Notes under the pieces: model-generated
What the model was told of the DNA's origin: nothing
Databases searched by the model: none
The model's input: the letters and a program-made list of their open reading frames with translations, nothing else
Source: Ureaplasma sp.
GTDB taxonomy: Bacteria; Bacillota_I; Bacilli_A; Mycoplasmatales; Mycoplasmoidaceae
Direction: 5' to 3'
Length of the DNA: 35,820 nt
Assembly (NCBI GenBank): GCA_020024695.1
Contig: JAHHTK010000010.1
Span: 1-35,820, forward strand
Translations under genes and position numbers: made by a program
Part shown: piece by piece, positions 1 to 7,699 of the stretch
Numbering within the stretch: position 1 is the stretch's first letter
Layout of the letters: every line of letters starts with the position of its first letter

Positions 1-39
1 ATTTTAACTGAAATCCTCATCGCTAAAATCTATACCTTT

Positions 40-75
40 TGGTATAATTAGTAAGTCATTAATCAAAAATAGGAG
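40..75 (+). promoter_or_regulatory. rpsB promoter (extended -10) and ribosome binding site
   Basis: A perfect TATAAT at 43-48 is preceded by TG at 40-41, giving the extended -10 form TGnTATAAT. No good -35 hexamer is visible, which is usual in Mollicutes. AGGAG at 71-75 lies seven bases before the rpsB ATG and fixes the start. Confidence 0.7.
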
Positions 76-82
76 TCCATAA

Positions 83-1045
83 ATGGAAAATCAGGCAACT
101 AAAAAAGTTGAAGCAGCAGTTGAAAAAACTGATGTTAAAAGCAATGCTCAAGATAAAGCATTAACTCCAGCTGAAGCAGTTCAGAAAAAAGCCGATGCTA
201 ATTCAACTTTAAAAAAATTACGTCCACTTGTTAGTGCAGCTAAATTAATTGAAGCTGGTGCACACATTGGTTTAAGACCAAGTGCATGAAACCCAAAAAT
301 GAAGCAATACATTTATTTAAAACGTCCAATGAACCACGTCATTGAAGTTTTAAAAATGTTAACCGCTATTAACCGTGCTTTCTCATTTATTCAAGAAATC
401 ACAAAAGAAGGTGGCCGTATTTTAATCGTTGGTACTACAGGTACTGCATTAAAGGAATTAATTAAAGAACAAGCTAAACGTGGTGGATGTTACTACATTA
501 CACAACGTTGATTAGGTGGTACTTTAACTAACTTCCGTGTTATCTCAAAATCAATTAAGAAATTAAACGACAACATTCTTTTAGAAAAAACTGGTGAAAT
601 TGAAAAATACACCAAAAAAGAACAAGTTGCAATTCTTAAAGAAACTGAAAAACTTAATAAATTCTACGGTGGTATCCGTTCAATGAAAAAACTTCCAAAC
701 GCTTTAATCATTACAGATCCTGTACATGACAAAAACGCAGTTATGGAAGCTAAGAAATTAGGAATTCCAGTTATCGCATTTGCAAACACAAACGCTGACC
801 CAACCATCATTGATTACGTCATTCCAATGAACAACGCATCAATTCGTTCAATGACTTTAGTTTTAAGTACATTAATCGATGCAATTGCTGAATTAAAGAA
901 CGAACCAATGGCAGTTGTTGGTAAAGAAGACAAAGACATTATTTTACCAGAACCAACTAGAAGAAATGGTAACTTTAATAGATCATCACGTGGACAACGT
1001 TCATCTGAACCAGTTGTACAAAGCAGTGAAACTGAAAGCAAATAA
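83..1045 (+). CDS. rpsB: 30S ribosomal protein S2
   Basis: Structural protein of the small ribosomal subunit, 320 residues when TGA is read as Trp. The S2 signature LIEAGAHIGLRPSAWNPKM is present, as are the GTTGTA/LKELI region, RWLGGTLTN and LPNALIITDP. The ATG at 83 is supported by AGGAG at 71-75 and an extended -10 promoter. Two oddities are visible. About 48 charged, Ala/Lys-rich residues precede the point where S2 normally begins, and a Ser/Arg-rich tail of about 30 residues ends the protein. The usual GHQxRRWNPKM is GLRPSAWNPKM here, so the His after Gly is replaced by Leu. The usual partner tsf (EF-Ts) does not follow; a terminator and tyrS do. The family call is secure. Confidence 0.97.
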
Positions 1046-1055
1046 TTAATAAGTT

Positions 1056-1090
1056 GAACACCACGAGATATTTGTGGTGTTCTTTTGTTT
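1056..1090 (+). terminator. rpsB terminator
   Basis: A perfect 9-bp stem, GAACACCAC (1056-1064) with GTGGTGTTC (1074-1082), is followed by TTTTGTTT. It lies 10 bases after the rpsB stop and makes rpsB a single-gene unit, separate from tyrS. Confidence 0.9.
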
Positions 1091-1138
1091 ATTTAGATAG
1101 ATTATTAAAAAAATATAGAACCGTTGAGGAGCTCAAGC

Positions 1139-2383
1139 ATGGCGAATATTTTAGACGAATTAACTTGAAGAGGATTATTAAATAACATTACCAATGAAGA
1201 AAAATTAGCAAAAGCAATTGCTGATAAAAAAGCAGCTTATGTCGGTTTTGATCCAAGTGCTAAAAGTTTACACTTAGGTAACTATGTCATGATTATGTTA
1301 TTAAGACGCTTAACTGATGCAGGGATTAAAACCTATGCATTAGTTGGGGGTGCAACTGGAATGATTGGGGATCCAAGTGGTAAAAGTAGTGAACGGAACT
1401 TACTTGATGCTAACACCGTCATTGCCAACAAAAACGCAATCATTGCTCAATTAAAAAAATATGGTAAAGTTGACGTTTTAGATAACCTTGATAACTTTAA
1501 AGACATGACCTTCTTAGATTTTTTAAGAGATGTCGGTAAGTTAATTAATATCAACTATATGTTAGAAAAAGATAGTATTAAAACCCGTTTAGAAAACGGT
1601 TTATCATATACTGAATTTTCTTATACCTTATTACAAGCATATGACTTTTTAACCTACTATCAAAAATACAACATTGGTATTCAAGCTGGTGGGGCTGACC
1701 AATGAGGTAACATTACCACAGGGTTAGAAATGATTCGTAAAAATTATGGGGAAGAAGCCTCTGCTGTTGGTTTAACCATTAATTTATTAACCAACAAAGA
1801 AGGTAAAAAATTCGGTAAATCAGAAAAAGGTGCTATCTTCTTAGACCCAAGTTTAACTAGTCCATATGAAATGTATCAATTCTTAGTTACTCAACCTGAC
1901 ACAGAAGTCATTAAATTATTAAAAGCATTAACTATGTTAACTAAAGAAGAAATTGCTAACTTAGAAAAAGAAATGCAAGATCAACCATGACTTCGTAGTG
2001 CTCAAAAAAAATTAGCTGAACAAGTAGTTTTAGATATTCATGGTCAAGAAGAATTAGACAATGCCATTAGAATTTCACAAGCTTTATTCTCAGGTAAATT
2101 AGATACATTAAGCGTGGCAGAATTAAAAATTGCAACCAAAAATTTACCAGCCATTGAATTAGACAAAGACACCGATTATAGTTTAGTTGATGTTTTAGTC
2201 AAAGGAGAAGTCGCTTCATCTAATCGGAACGCTCGTGAATTAATTAGTTCTGGAGCAGTTTCAGTTAATAATGAAAAAACCAACGATCTCGAGGCTAAGA
2301 TTTCTAGCAAAACAGCTTATGATAATGCCTTTAGTATTATCAAAAAAGGTAAACATACTTATTTAATTTGTACATTTAAATAA
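1139..2383 (+). CDS. tyrS: Tyrosyl-tRNA synthetase
   Basis: Charges tRNA-Tyr with tyrosine in the cytoplasm; class I aminoacyl-tRNA synthetase of 414 residues, normal length for bacterial TyrS. Visible motifs: the nucleotide-binding start YVGFDPSAKSLHLGN (HIGH equivalent HLGN at residues 45-48), GGATGMIGDPSG, the tyrosine-site segment QAYDFL, GIQAGGADQWGN with a UGA-coded Trp, and the KMSKS equivalent KFGKS at 224-228. The last 80 residues form an S4-like RNA-binding domain (VDVLVKGEVASSNRNARELI). The ATG at 1139 has GAGGAG about eight bases upstream. It probably shares its transcript with the acidic protein 16 bases downstream, since no terminator separates them. No T-box leader is visible in the 50 bases between the rpsB terminator and the start. 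Confidence 0.97.
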
Positions 2384-2399
2384 TTAAAGGGAATTAAAA

Positions 2400-3506
2400 A
2401 TGTCCGTTAAAACTAAACATTTCTTTAGAAATATTTTTAAAGAATACTTGTTAATCTTTAGTAAGATTAACAACGATCGTGCTTCTAATAAAGAAGGGAT
2501 TTCTTTCTTATTAAGAAAGTACAATGAATTTGTCAAGGAAGTCAAAGAATTTAATCCAAAGAACGATTATTTTGCATTTATCTATAATGAAAAATTAAAA
2601 ACTAAAATGGAAAATAATCAAACTTTAAAAATTACTTGTTTTAAAGATGAATTATTAGCCAAGTTCAAACTCTTATGCATTGATCTTTATGAACATGGGG
2701 TTGAAACTTATATCAGTAAGGGTTGTTCAAGAAAGATCATCTTTAATCCTGATGACTATACAATCAACGATTTAGCACTTGAACGTAGTAATATTTATGA
2801 CACCATTTTGAAAGAAGATAAACTTTACCAAATTCAAATGGCCAAACGTCATAAAAATAAACAAGTTAACAACAACGACATTCCAACCAACAACGAAGCC
2901 ATTGCTGATGAAGAAATCAAATTAAATGTGTTAGATATTCCACCAGTAACTAAACCAAGTTCTGATGAACCATTTAATGATGATGACTATACATCAATTT
3001 CAAAAGATGAAATCATTGATGATTCACAATCTGTAATTAATAAGGAAAGTGAAACTCAAGAAATTAAAGTTACAGATAATCCAGAAGCTGATGAATTTGC
3101 TGACTTTGAAGAAGATGATGATTCAATCATTATTCCTGAAGAATTTGAAGAGATCGTTTCTAATGAATCAGTTCAACCAGTTTCAGTTGCTAATGAACAA
3201 GAAAACAATGAAACTGAACCACTTAGTTCATCTGAAAATAAATCTTTAAATGAAAGTGAGACTGAAATCAATTCTAATAGTCAAACTGATGATGAAGATG
3301 AATTATTAGATGATGACGAAGAATTTATTCTTGAAGATGATGAACAAGACATTAATACAATGAATGAGAACGATCAATTTAATGAAACACTTGTATCTTC
3401 AAGTCAAACTACTGAATCAACAACTGATGACGAAAACTTTGATTTTGGCAATGAAGATATTCAACCAATCTCAAATAAGTACGATCATTTAGCAAATAAC
3501 CGATAA
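2400..3506 (+). CDS. Acidic hypothetical protein downstream of tyrS
   Basis: I do not recognise this 368-residue protein. Residues 1-155 look like a folded, mixed-charge region that begins basic (MSVKTKHFFRNIFKEYLLIF). It contains two clusters of aromatic and Lys residues and two cysteines near a KGCSRK segment. Residues 160-368 are low complexity and rich in Asp, Glu, Ser and Asn, with runs such as EDDDS and DDDEEF, so they are probably disordered. No signal peptide or membrane segment is seen, so it is probably cytoplasmic. The start at 2400 follows GGGA by five bases and lies 16 bases after tyrS, which implies co-transcription. A strong terminator follows the stop. A role in RNA or protein binding through the basic head is only a guess. 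Confidence 0.85.
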   Translation: MSVKTKHFFRNIFKEYLLIFSKINNDRASNKEGISFLLRKYNEFVKEVKEFNPKNDYFAFIYNEKLKTKMENNQTLKITCFKDELLAKFKLLCIDLYEHGVETYISKGCSRKIIFNPDDYTINDLALERSNIYDTILKEDKLYQIQMAKRHKNKQVNNNDIPTNNEAIADEEIKLNVLDIPPVTKPSSDEPFNDDDYTSISKDEIIDDSQSVINKESETQEIKVTDNPEADEFADFEEDDDSIIIPEEFEEIVSNESVQPVSVANEQENNETEPLSSSENKSLNESETEINSNSQTDDEDELLDDDEEFILEDDEQDINTMNENDQFNETLVSSSQTTESTTDDENFDFGNEDIQPISNKYDHLANNR

Positions 3507-3511
3507 TTTTT

Positions 3512-3551
3512 AATAAAACTAGGCCAAAATAATGGTTTAGTTTTATTTTTT
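3512..3551 (+). terminator. tyrS operon terminator
   Basis: Stem AATAAAACTA (3512-3521) pairs perfectly with TAGTTTTATT (3538-3547) and is followed by TTTT. It ends the tyrS-acidic protein unit just after the stop at 3506. Confidence 0.85.
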
Positions 3552-3611
3552 ATAAAATATTGCACTTTTTTTGCTAAAAATTTTGTTTTATTTATCAAAA
3601 TATGTACAATT

Positions 3612-3803
3612 AATATTGAGCTTTATTTGAGAAAAGAAAAATTATTGCTCTGCAATAATCGGGCATAATGGAGATGTATGTCCACTCTATTAATCATGTT
3701 TTTTTAAGCTCCTTATATTATTCGTATTTATTTGGAATGGGGAAACCAAATAGATGCTTAATATTTGTCTTTATGTTTTTCATGTAAAAACAAACTATTT
3801 TTT
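3612..3803 (+). ncRNA. Candidate structured RNA with alternative pairings
   Basis: The segment folds into several hairpins. P1 is ATTATTGC (3641-3648) with GCAATAAT (3652-3659). P2 is GGGCATA (3661-3667) with TATGTCC (3677-3683). P3 is ATTTGG (3730-3735) with CCAAAT (3746-3751). A closing stem AATATTGAGC (3612-3621) pairs with GCTTAATATT (3756-3765) over 10 bp with one G-U. The same 5' arm can instead pair with 3706-3720 (AAGCTC, then ATATTA). A weak hairpin GTTTTT/AAAAAC at 3775-3791 with a run of T to 3803 could end it. A possible -10 TACAAT lies at 3605-3610; if that is used, the first bases of the closing stem would not be transcribed. I searched by eye for RNase P, tmRNA, SRP and known riboswitch signatures and found none. 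Confidence 0.35.
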
Positions 3804-3843
3804 CGTTTTATTTAATCTTAATATTTTTAACAATTTATTTTAT

Positions 3844-3957
3844 TAAAATCTAATGTCGTCGCAAGGCGGTGTTAGTCGTACAGTTTGGGATTTTCTAGGC
3901 TGTATTATAACAATTTATACATATAGGGCATGTGTCGCAAGACGCATGCTTTTTTGT
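3844..3957 (+). ncRNA. Candidate small RNA with three hairpins and its own terminator
   Basis: A possible -10 TAAAAT (3844-3849) would start transcription near 3855. Hairpin 1 is GTCGTC-GCAA-GGCGGT (3855-3870, several G-U pairs, GNRA-type loop). Hairpin 2 is TACAGTTT (about 3879-3886) with AGGCTGTA after a 10-base loop. Hairpin 3 is GCATGTGTC-GCAA-GACGCATGC (about 3928-3949) with one G-U pair, followed by TTTTTT, a textbook terminator. Hairpins 1 and 3 share the apical sequence TCGCAAG. No coding gene explains this terminator, since the nearest upstream gene already ended at 3506. The GC-rich stems stand out from the surrounding AT-rich DNA. The identity is unknown. Confidence 0.45.
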
Positions 3958-4319
3958 GTCTTAAAGAGATATTTTGGGAAATAATAACAATTGATTAGAT
4001 GGTTATGAAAGCGTTGGAATAAAAGAACCATCATTTATAAGAATAGCAATAGATATGTTAAGCATTGATCAAATCAACCTTGATCAATTTTAAGGATTCA
4101 AATATTATTTTAATGTGATTAAAATGTGAAAAGAAGTTGATTGCAAATCGGTGAAGTTAGAGTGCAAAGTGGTTTAAAATGTTGATAAGTACAGAGTTTT
4201 CCACATCTTTGGTTAATAACTCATAAAAATTCACATATTGATAGGATGTATTAGAACTTTTGACAAAAAAATAATCACACAATTGATGTGAATAACTTAA
4301 TATTGGACCGAATATTTTT

Positions 4320-4325
4320 TATAAT
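4320..4325 (+). promoter_or_regulatory. -10 box of the DUF3137-like gene
   Basis: Perfect TATAAT 26 bases before the ATG at 4352. No convincing -35. AAGG at 4340-4343 could serve as a weak ribosome binding site. Confidence 0.5.
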
Positions 4326-4351
4326 AAAAATAACAATATTAAGGTAATAGT

Positions 4352-6205
4352 ATGCAAAATATATCTGAAAATAAAAATTTATTCACCTCACAAGTTTCTA
4401 ACAATTATGAGGGGTGATTCCGTCCTTGATTCGCTAATACTAAATTGCAATGCGAAGATTACGTTAGTGAATTCATTACTGATGAAGCTGAAATTAATAA
4501 TTGCAATAGTCATCACCAAGAAATCATGAAACGGTATGATGAAATTGATAAAGCCTATGTTTCAAACAAAATTAAACAAAAGAAAGCCGCAAACATTGCT
4601 ATTATCGTTTTTTCATTCTTAATTATTGGTTTATTTTTCATGGGAATTTTAGTTAAGAATAAAAAAGTGATTAAAGAATTTGAAACTTTAAAAAAACAGA
4701 AATTAGCTGAAATTGATACTGAAAATAAAGCTAAAAAAGAATCTCTGCAAAAATTATTCCAAGTTATTTCACGTAGAGAATTGTTTAACCGTTTCTTAAA
4801 AGGAACTGGTGTTGAAGCGATTCAAAACACTTTTGGAACCCAAATTGAACCTTATGTTCGCTCCTTAGATGATAGTTTTATCGGCTTGAAAAATTTTGGA
4901 ATCTTAAAAGCTGGGGCTCAAAACGTTTATGTCGCTAATATTTGTCGTGAAATATGAGATAACGTTGTCACCTCAGGATCCATTACTGTTCCTTATACTG
5001 TCACTGTTCGTGATGGTGAAGGAAATGTTCACGTTCAAACACGTTATGAAACTGTTGTTGCATATCATAACGAATGAACACCATTCAGACACTTTGAAAC
5101 TGTCTTTTCACTTGGTCTCCGTCAAGAACAAGTAGGAGCACCAGTTTCTTGAGTTCTTGATTGTTTACCACCAAGTAAAAAAGAAGATAAAGTAGATTAC
5201 TTAAAAACTAAGAAGATTAGTAAATCTAAAAAAGATGCTATCAAAAATAACGTCACTTTTGAAGATCCAATGTTTAATGCAACCTTCAAAGTTTCCATTG
5301 CTAACGCTGATGGTTCTATTAGTCAACAACAAGAAATCTTAACTTGATTTACTAATGCTACTCAAGCAAAATTTGTGCAAATGCGAAAAGATTTTATTAG
5401 TGAAAATATCTTTTCATATGTTGATCAAAATATATTGAAATACAATCATTGTTTAAATATTTTTGATGGTGAAAATATGGACACCATCTGATTAAATAAC
5501 AATGGGGTTGTGGATTCATTAGACTATAACCCAAAAACTTCATTTAAAGACAATGTTAAATTAATTGCTGAAAACTGCTTAACCAATAGTTTTATTGCAA
5601 TGACTAGTTTATGTGAATTTTTAAACTTTACTAAAGTAAATACAGCATTAACTTTAAATCCAATTCCTTATAACTATTCATTATTAAATCCAGATGATAG
5701 TCAAAATGATACTTATACAATTGATGCTGAAAATATTTTAAAAACAGCTAATAATTTTAATGTTTTTCAAACCCGTAGTGAATGAAAACGGATCAACAAT
5801 TTCTTTACTAAAAATTTTACTGCTCTCAAAAATGTATCGGCTTCACATATTTGAGTATCTAACTATTATTCAACCCAAGAAGTTGATATGGTGCCTAAAT
5901 TCGCTGTAATGGCTCACCGTTCTGTCTTAGTTCCAGTTAATTATGAACGGTTCCATTTAGATGGCTATGGTATCATCGGGGTTGGAATGTATAAACCCCA
6001 TGGTTTTGATTTAGATCAATTTAAAGACTATCTTGATCATCAAATCTTTAATCCAGAAATTCCTTACCAATTAGCCGAAAAAGCCGATCAAATTTACTTT
6101 TATTTATTACAAAGTGATTATGAAAAGTGTTACTACAATTTAAGCGATATGATTGAAAAAATTGAACGAGATTATTTTCTTTCAAAAAATTCAGTCTTAG
6201 CATAA
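4352..6205 (+). CDS. Membrane protein, DUF3137-like, partner of LemA
   Basis: 617 residues with several UGA-coded Trp. Residues about 83-106 form one strong transmembrane helix (AANIAIIVFSFLIIGLFFMG). A Lys/Glu-rich, probably coiled-coil segment follows at 108-140 (VIKEFETLKKQKLAEIDTEN), then a long soluble part. A stretch near residues 305-345 (FEDPMFNATFKVSIANADGS, then QEILTWFTNATQAKF) resembles the DUF3137 pattern in which a mature fragment is followed by an ILT/F segment. From memory, genes of this kind often sit beside lemA in Mollicutes, as here (lemA starts 145 bases later). Function unknown; it may act with LemA at the membrane. The start at 4352 is chosen because it is the first ATG of the open frame and lies behind a TATAAT box. 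Confidence 0.8.
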
Positions 6206-6221
6206 ATAACAACTTATAAGT

Positions 6222-6301
6222 AGTATTTTTTAGTTTTAAAATAAAAAGAAAAATGCCTCTTTAAAAATCAATTTTCATTTTTTAGAACCAGTATTTTTTA
6301 G
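6222..6301 (+). repeat. Short direct repeat in the lemA leader
   Basis: AGTATTTTTTAG occurs at 6222-6233 and again, identical, at 6290-6301, between the DUF3137-like gene and the lemA promoter. It could be a regulator site or chance in T-rich DNA. Confidence 0.4.
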
Positions 6302-6312
6302 GAAATGAAAGA

Positions 6313-6318
6313 TATAAT
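6313..6318 (+). promoter_or_regulatory. -10 box of lemA
   Basis: TATAAT 32 bases before the lemA ATG. A ribosome binding site AAGGA follows at 6340-6344. Confidence 0.6.
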
Positions 6319-6350
6319 TACAATATTAATGAAATTATTAAGGAAAAATA

Positions 6351-7034
6351 ATGTTATTAAACACTGAAAACGAATCCAAGAATCCTAATGGATTCACTCC
6401 ATCTGTTCAAAATACAGCTATTTCAAGTAAACAAACTATTAGTTCAGGAGCCACTGCTGGTTATTGAATTTTATTCGTTTTAGCTTGACTTTTAATTATC
6501 CCAGGGATTGTTATGTTAGTCCTTCGGATCAAAACTAGAAACCGTATCAATGCAGCTCAAATGGAAATCAATAACGCTGCAAGTAATATTGATGTTCAAT
6601 TAGCAAAACGTGCCGATTTATTAGTTCAATTACAAAATGAAGCTATCGCTTACTTACGTCACGAAGGAATCACTTTTAAAAATGTGACCGAATTAAGAAC
6701 TGGCAACAAATTACCAAGTGACGCAACTGAAAAACAAGAAGTTGTTAACAAAATGGCTAAGAGTGTGGATTTAACTTTTGAAAACTATCCTAACTTAAGA
6801 GGGGTAGAAGTCATTAGTAACTTAATGAGTCAAAGTAGTTTATTAGCAATGGAAATTGCTGCTGCTCAACGTGTCTATAACAGTCGGGCAACCCAATTCA
6901 ATGGTGAAATTGTTACTTGACCAACCAACGTTATTATTCAAAGTTTAAACGTTCATACCTTCCCATTATTTGAAGCTAGTGAACAACAAAAACGTAGCCC
7001 AACCATGAGTGATATTACTTCTATCACTTACTAA
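6351..7034 (+). CDS. lemA: LemA family protein
   Basis: 227-residue membrane protein of the LemA family, whose exact function is unknown. The N-terminal 37 residues are polar. Residues 38-58 form the single transmembrane helix (YWILFVLAWLLIIPGIVMLV). The rest is the helical LemA domain: NRINAAQMEINNAASNIDVQ, LAKRADLLVQLQNEA, and the late signature AAAQRVYNSRATQFN. It ends with the PLFEASEQQK-type tail common to the family. The 37-residue leader before the helix is longer than in many LemA proteins. AAGGA at 6340-6344 supports the ATG at 6351. Its neighbour is a DUF3137-like protein, a pairing I recall from other Mollicutes, which suggests a shared role at the membrane. Confidence 0.93.
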
Positions 7035-7051
7035 AATAAAACCTTAGCAAG

Positions 7052-7091
7052 AGTTGTTTTGGATGCTTTCCAAAACAGCTTTTTGTTTTTT
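7052..7091 (+). terminator. lemA terminator
   Basis: Stem AGTTGTTTTGGA (7052-7063) pairs with TCCAAAACAGCT (7069-7080) over 12 bp with one G-U, followed by TTTTGTTTTT. Confidence 0.92.
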
Positions 7092-7118
7092 ATTTTCGCT
7101 AAAAAAATTATAATAAAC

Positions 7119-7124
7119 TATAAT
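7119..7124 (+). promoter_or_regulatory. -10 box of the 7138 gene
   Basis: TATAAT only 13 bases before the ATG at 7138. Transcription would start near 7131-7138, leaving almost no leader and no ribosome binding site. Confidence 0.5.
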
Positions 7125-7137
7125 ACTATATATTTTT

Positions 7138-7566
7138 ATGATGATGTGAACGAAAATAGCTAATCTTATTACTTTGAAAGTCAATGATTGAATCTTTCAA
7201 ATTATGTCCAGTGTGTTAGCGTTGGCCATCTTTTTAAGTCTCTACATCGGTTTAGTGGGGGCTGTCATTAGCTATTATTACTTTAAAAAGAATAGAGATT
7301 CTTTGAATGGGTATATGAACGCCATTAAGTATTCACCGATGATTACTAAAATCTTGGTGAAGTTTTGAACTGAATTAAAGAGCAGTTTTAAATATGACAT
7401 CATGTTGATCCAAAATTTAAAACATCATGATAAAAAGCACAAAGATAATCACGAATTAAATAAGATTTTAAATGACCAAATCTTATTAGAAGAACATGAA
7501 GTATTGTTTGAATCCACTACTTTATTTCTTTTAACAAATACCAAAAACTTTTTCAGATTTAGATAA
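7138..7566 (+). CDS. Small membrane protein, hypothetical
   Basis: 142 residues if the first of three consecutive ATG codons (7138, 7141, 7144) is used, with three UGA-coded Trp. A transmembrane helix spans about 24-49 (SSVLALAIFLSLYIGLVGAV). The rest is a basic, Lys/His-rich cytoplasmic segment (NLKHHDKKHKDNHELNKIL) with a phenylalanine-rich end. No ribosome binding site is visible and a TATAAT box sits just upstream, so the mRNA may be leaderless. A long hairpin follows the stop. I do not recognise a family. It lies between lemA and a large lipoprotein, each with its own signals. Confidence 0.75.
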
Positions 7567-7575
7567 GTTAAAAAT

Positions 7576-7637
7576 AAACAAAAGTTCAATGACAAGTGTG
7601 ACACTTGTAATTTTGAAGTTTGTTTTTGTTTTGCTAT
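7576..7637 (+). terminator. Terminator after the 7138 gene
   Basis: Core stem ACAAGTG (7592-7598) with CACTTGT (7602-7608) around a TGA loop. It is extended by imperfect pairing of AAACAAAAGTTCAA with TTTTGAAGTTTGTTT and followed by TTTTTGTTTT. Confidence 0.75.
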
Positions 7638-7699
7638 CAAGCTCATTTATATGCAATTTATTAATTTATATTTTTATCTAATAAAAGGAAAAGATTCTT

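Larger units (their letters stand above)
3552..4351. other. Gene-free intergenic region
   Basis: No convincing protein-coding gene on either strand in about 800 bases. The first half holds two candidate structured RNAs, entered separately. The second half (about 3960-4350) is AT-rich with short inverted repeats: TTGATCAA twice at 4065-4072 and 4080-4087, and GATGGTT at 3998-4004 with AACCATC at 4026-4032. It also has a few DnaA-box-like 9-mers at 4125, 4197 and 4287. A frame at 3965-4090 stays open for about 40 codons without a start codon, which is not significant at this base composition. Confidence 0.7.

Noticed and set aside
3600..3960. RNase P RNA, tmRNA, SRP RNA or a purine riboswitch
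   Set aside because: The diagnostic conserved segments of these RNAs are not present in either orientation.
3965..4170. Open frame of about 40 codons, then about 27 more after a TAA, in the intergenic region, possible decayed gene
   Set aside because: No start codon or ribosome binding site, and open runs of this length are expected by chance when UGA is not a stop in AT-rich DNA.
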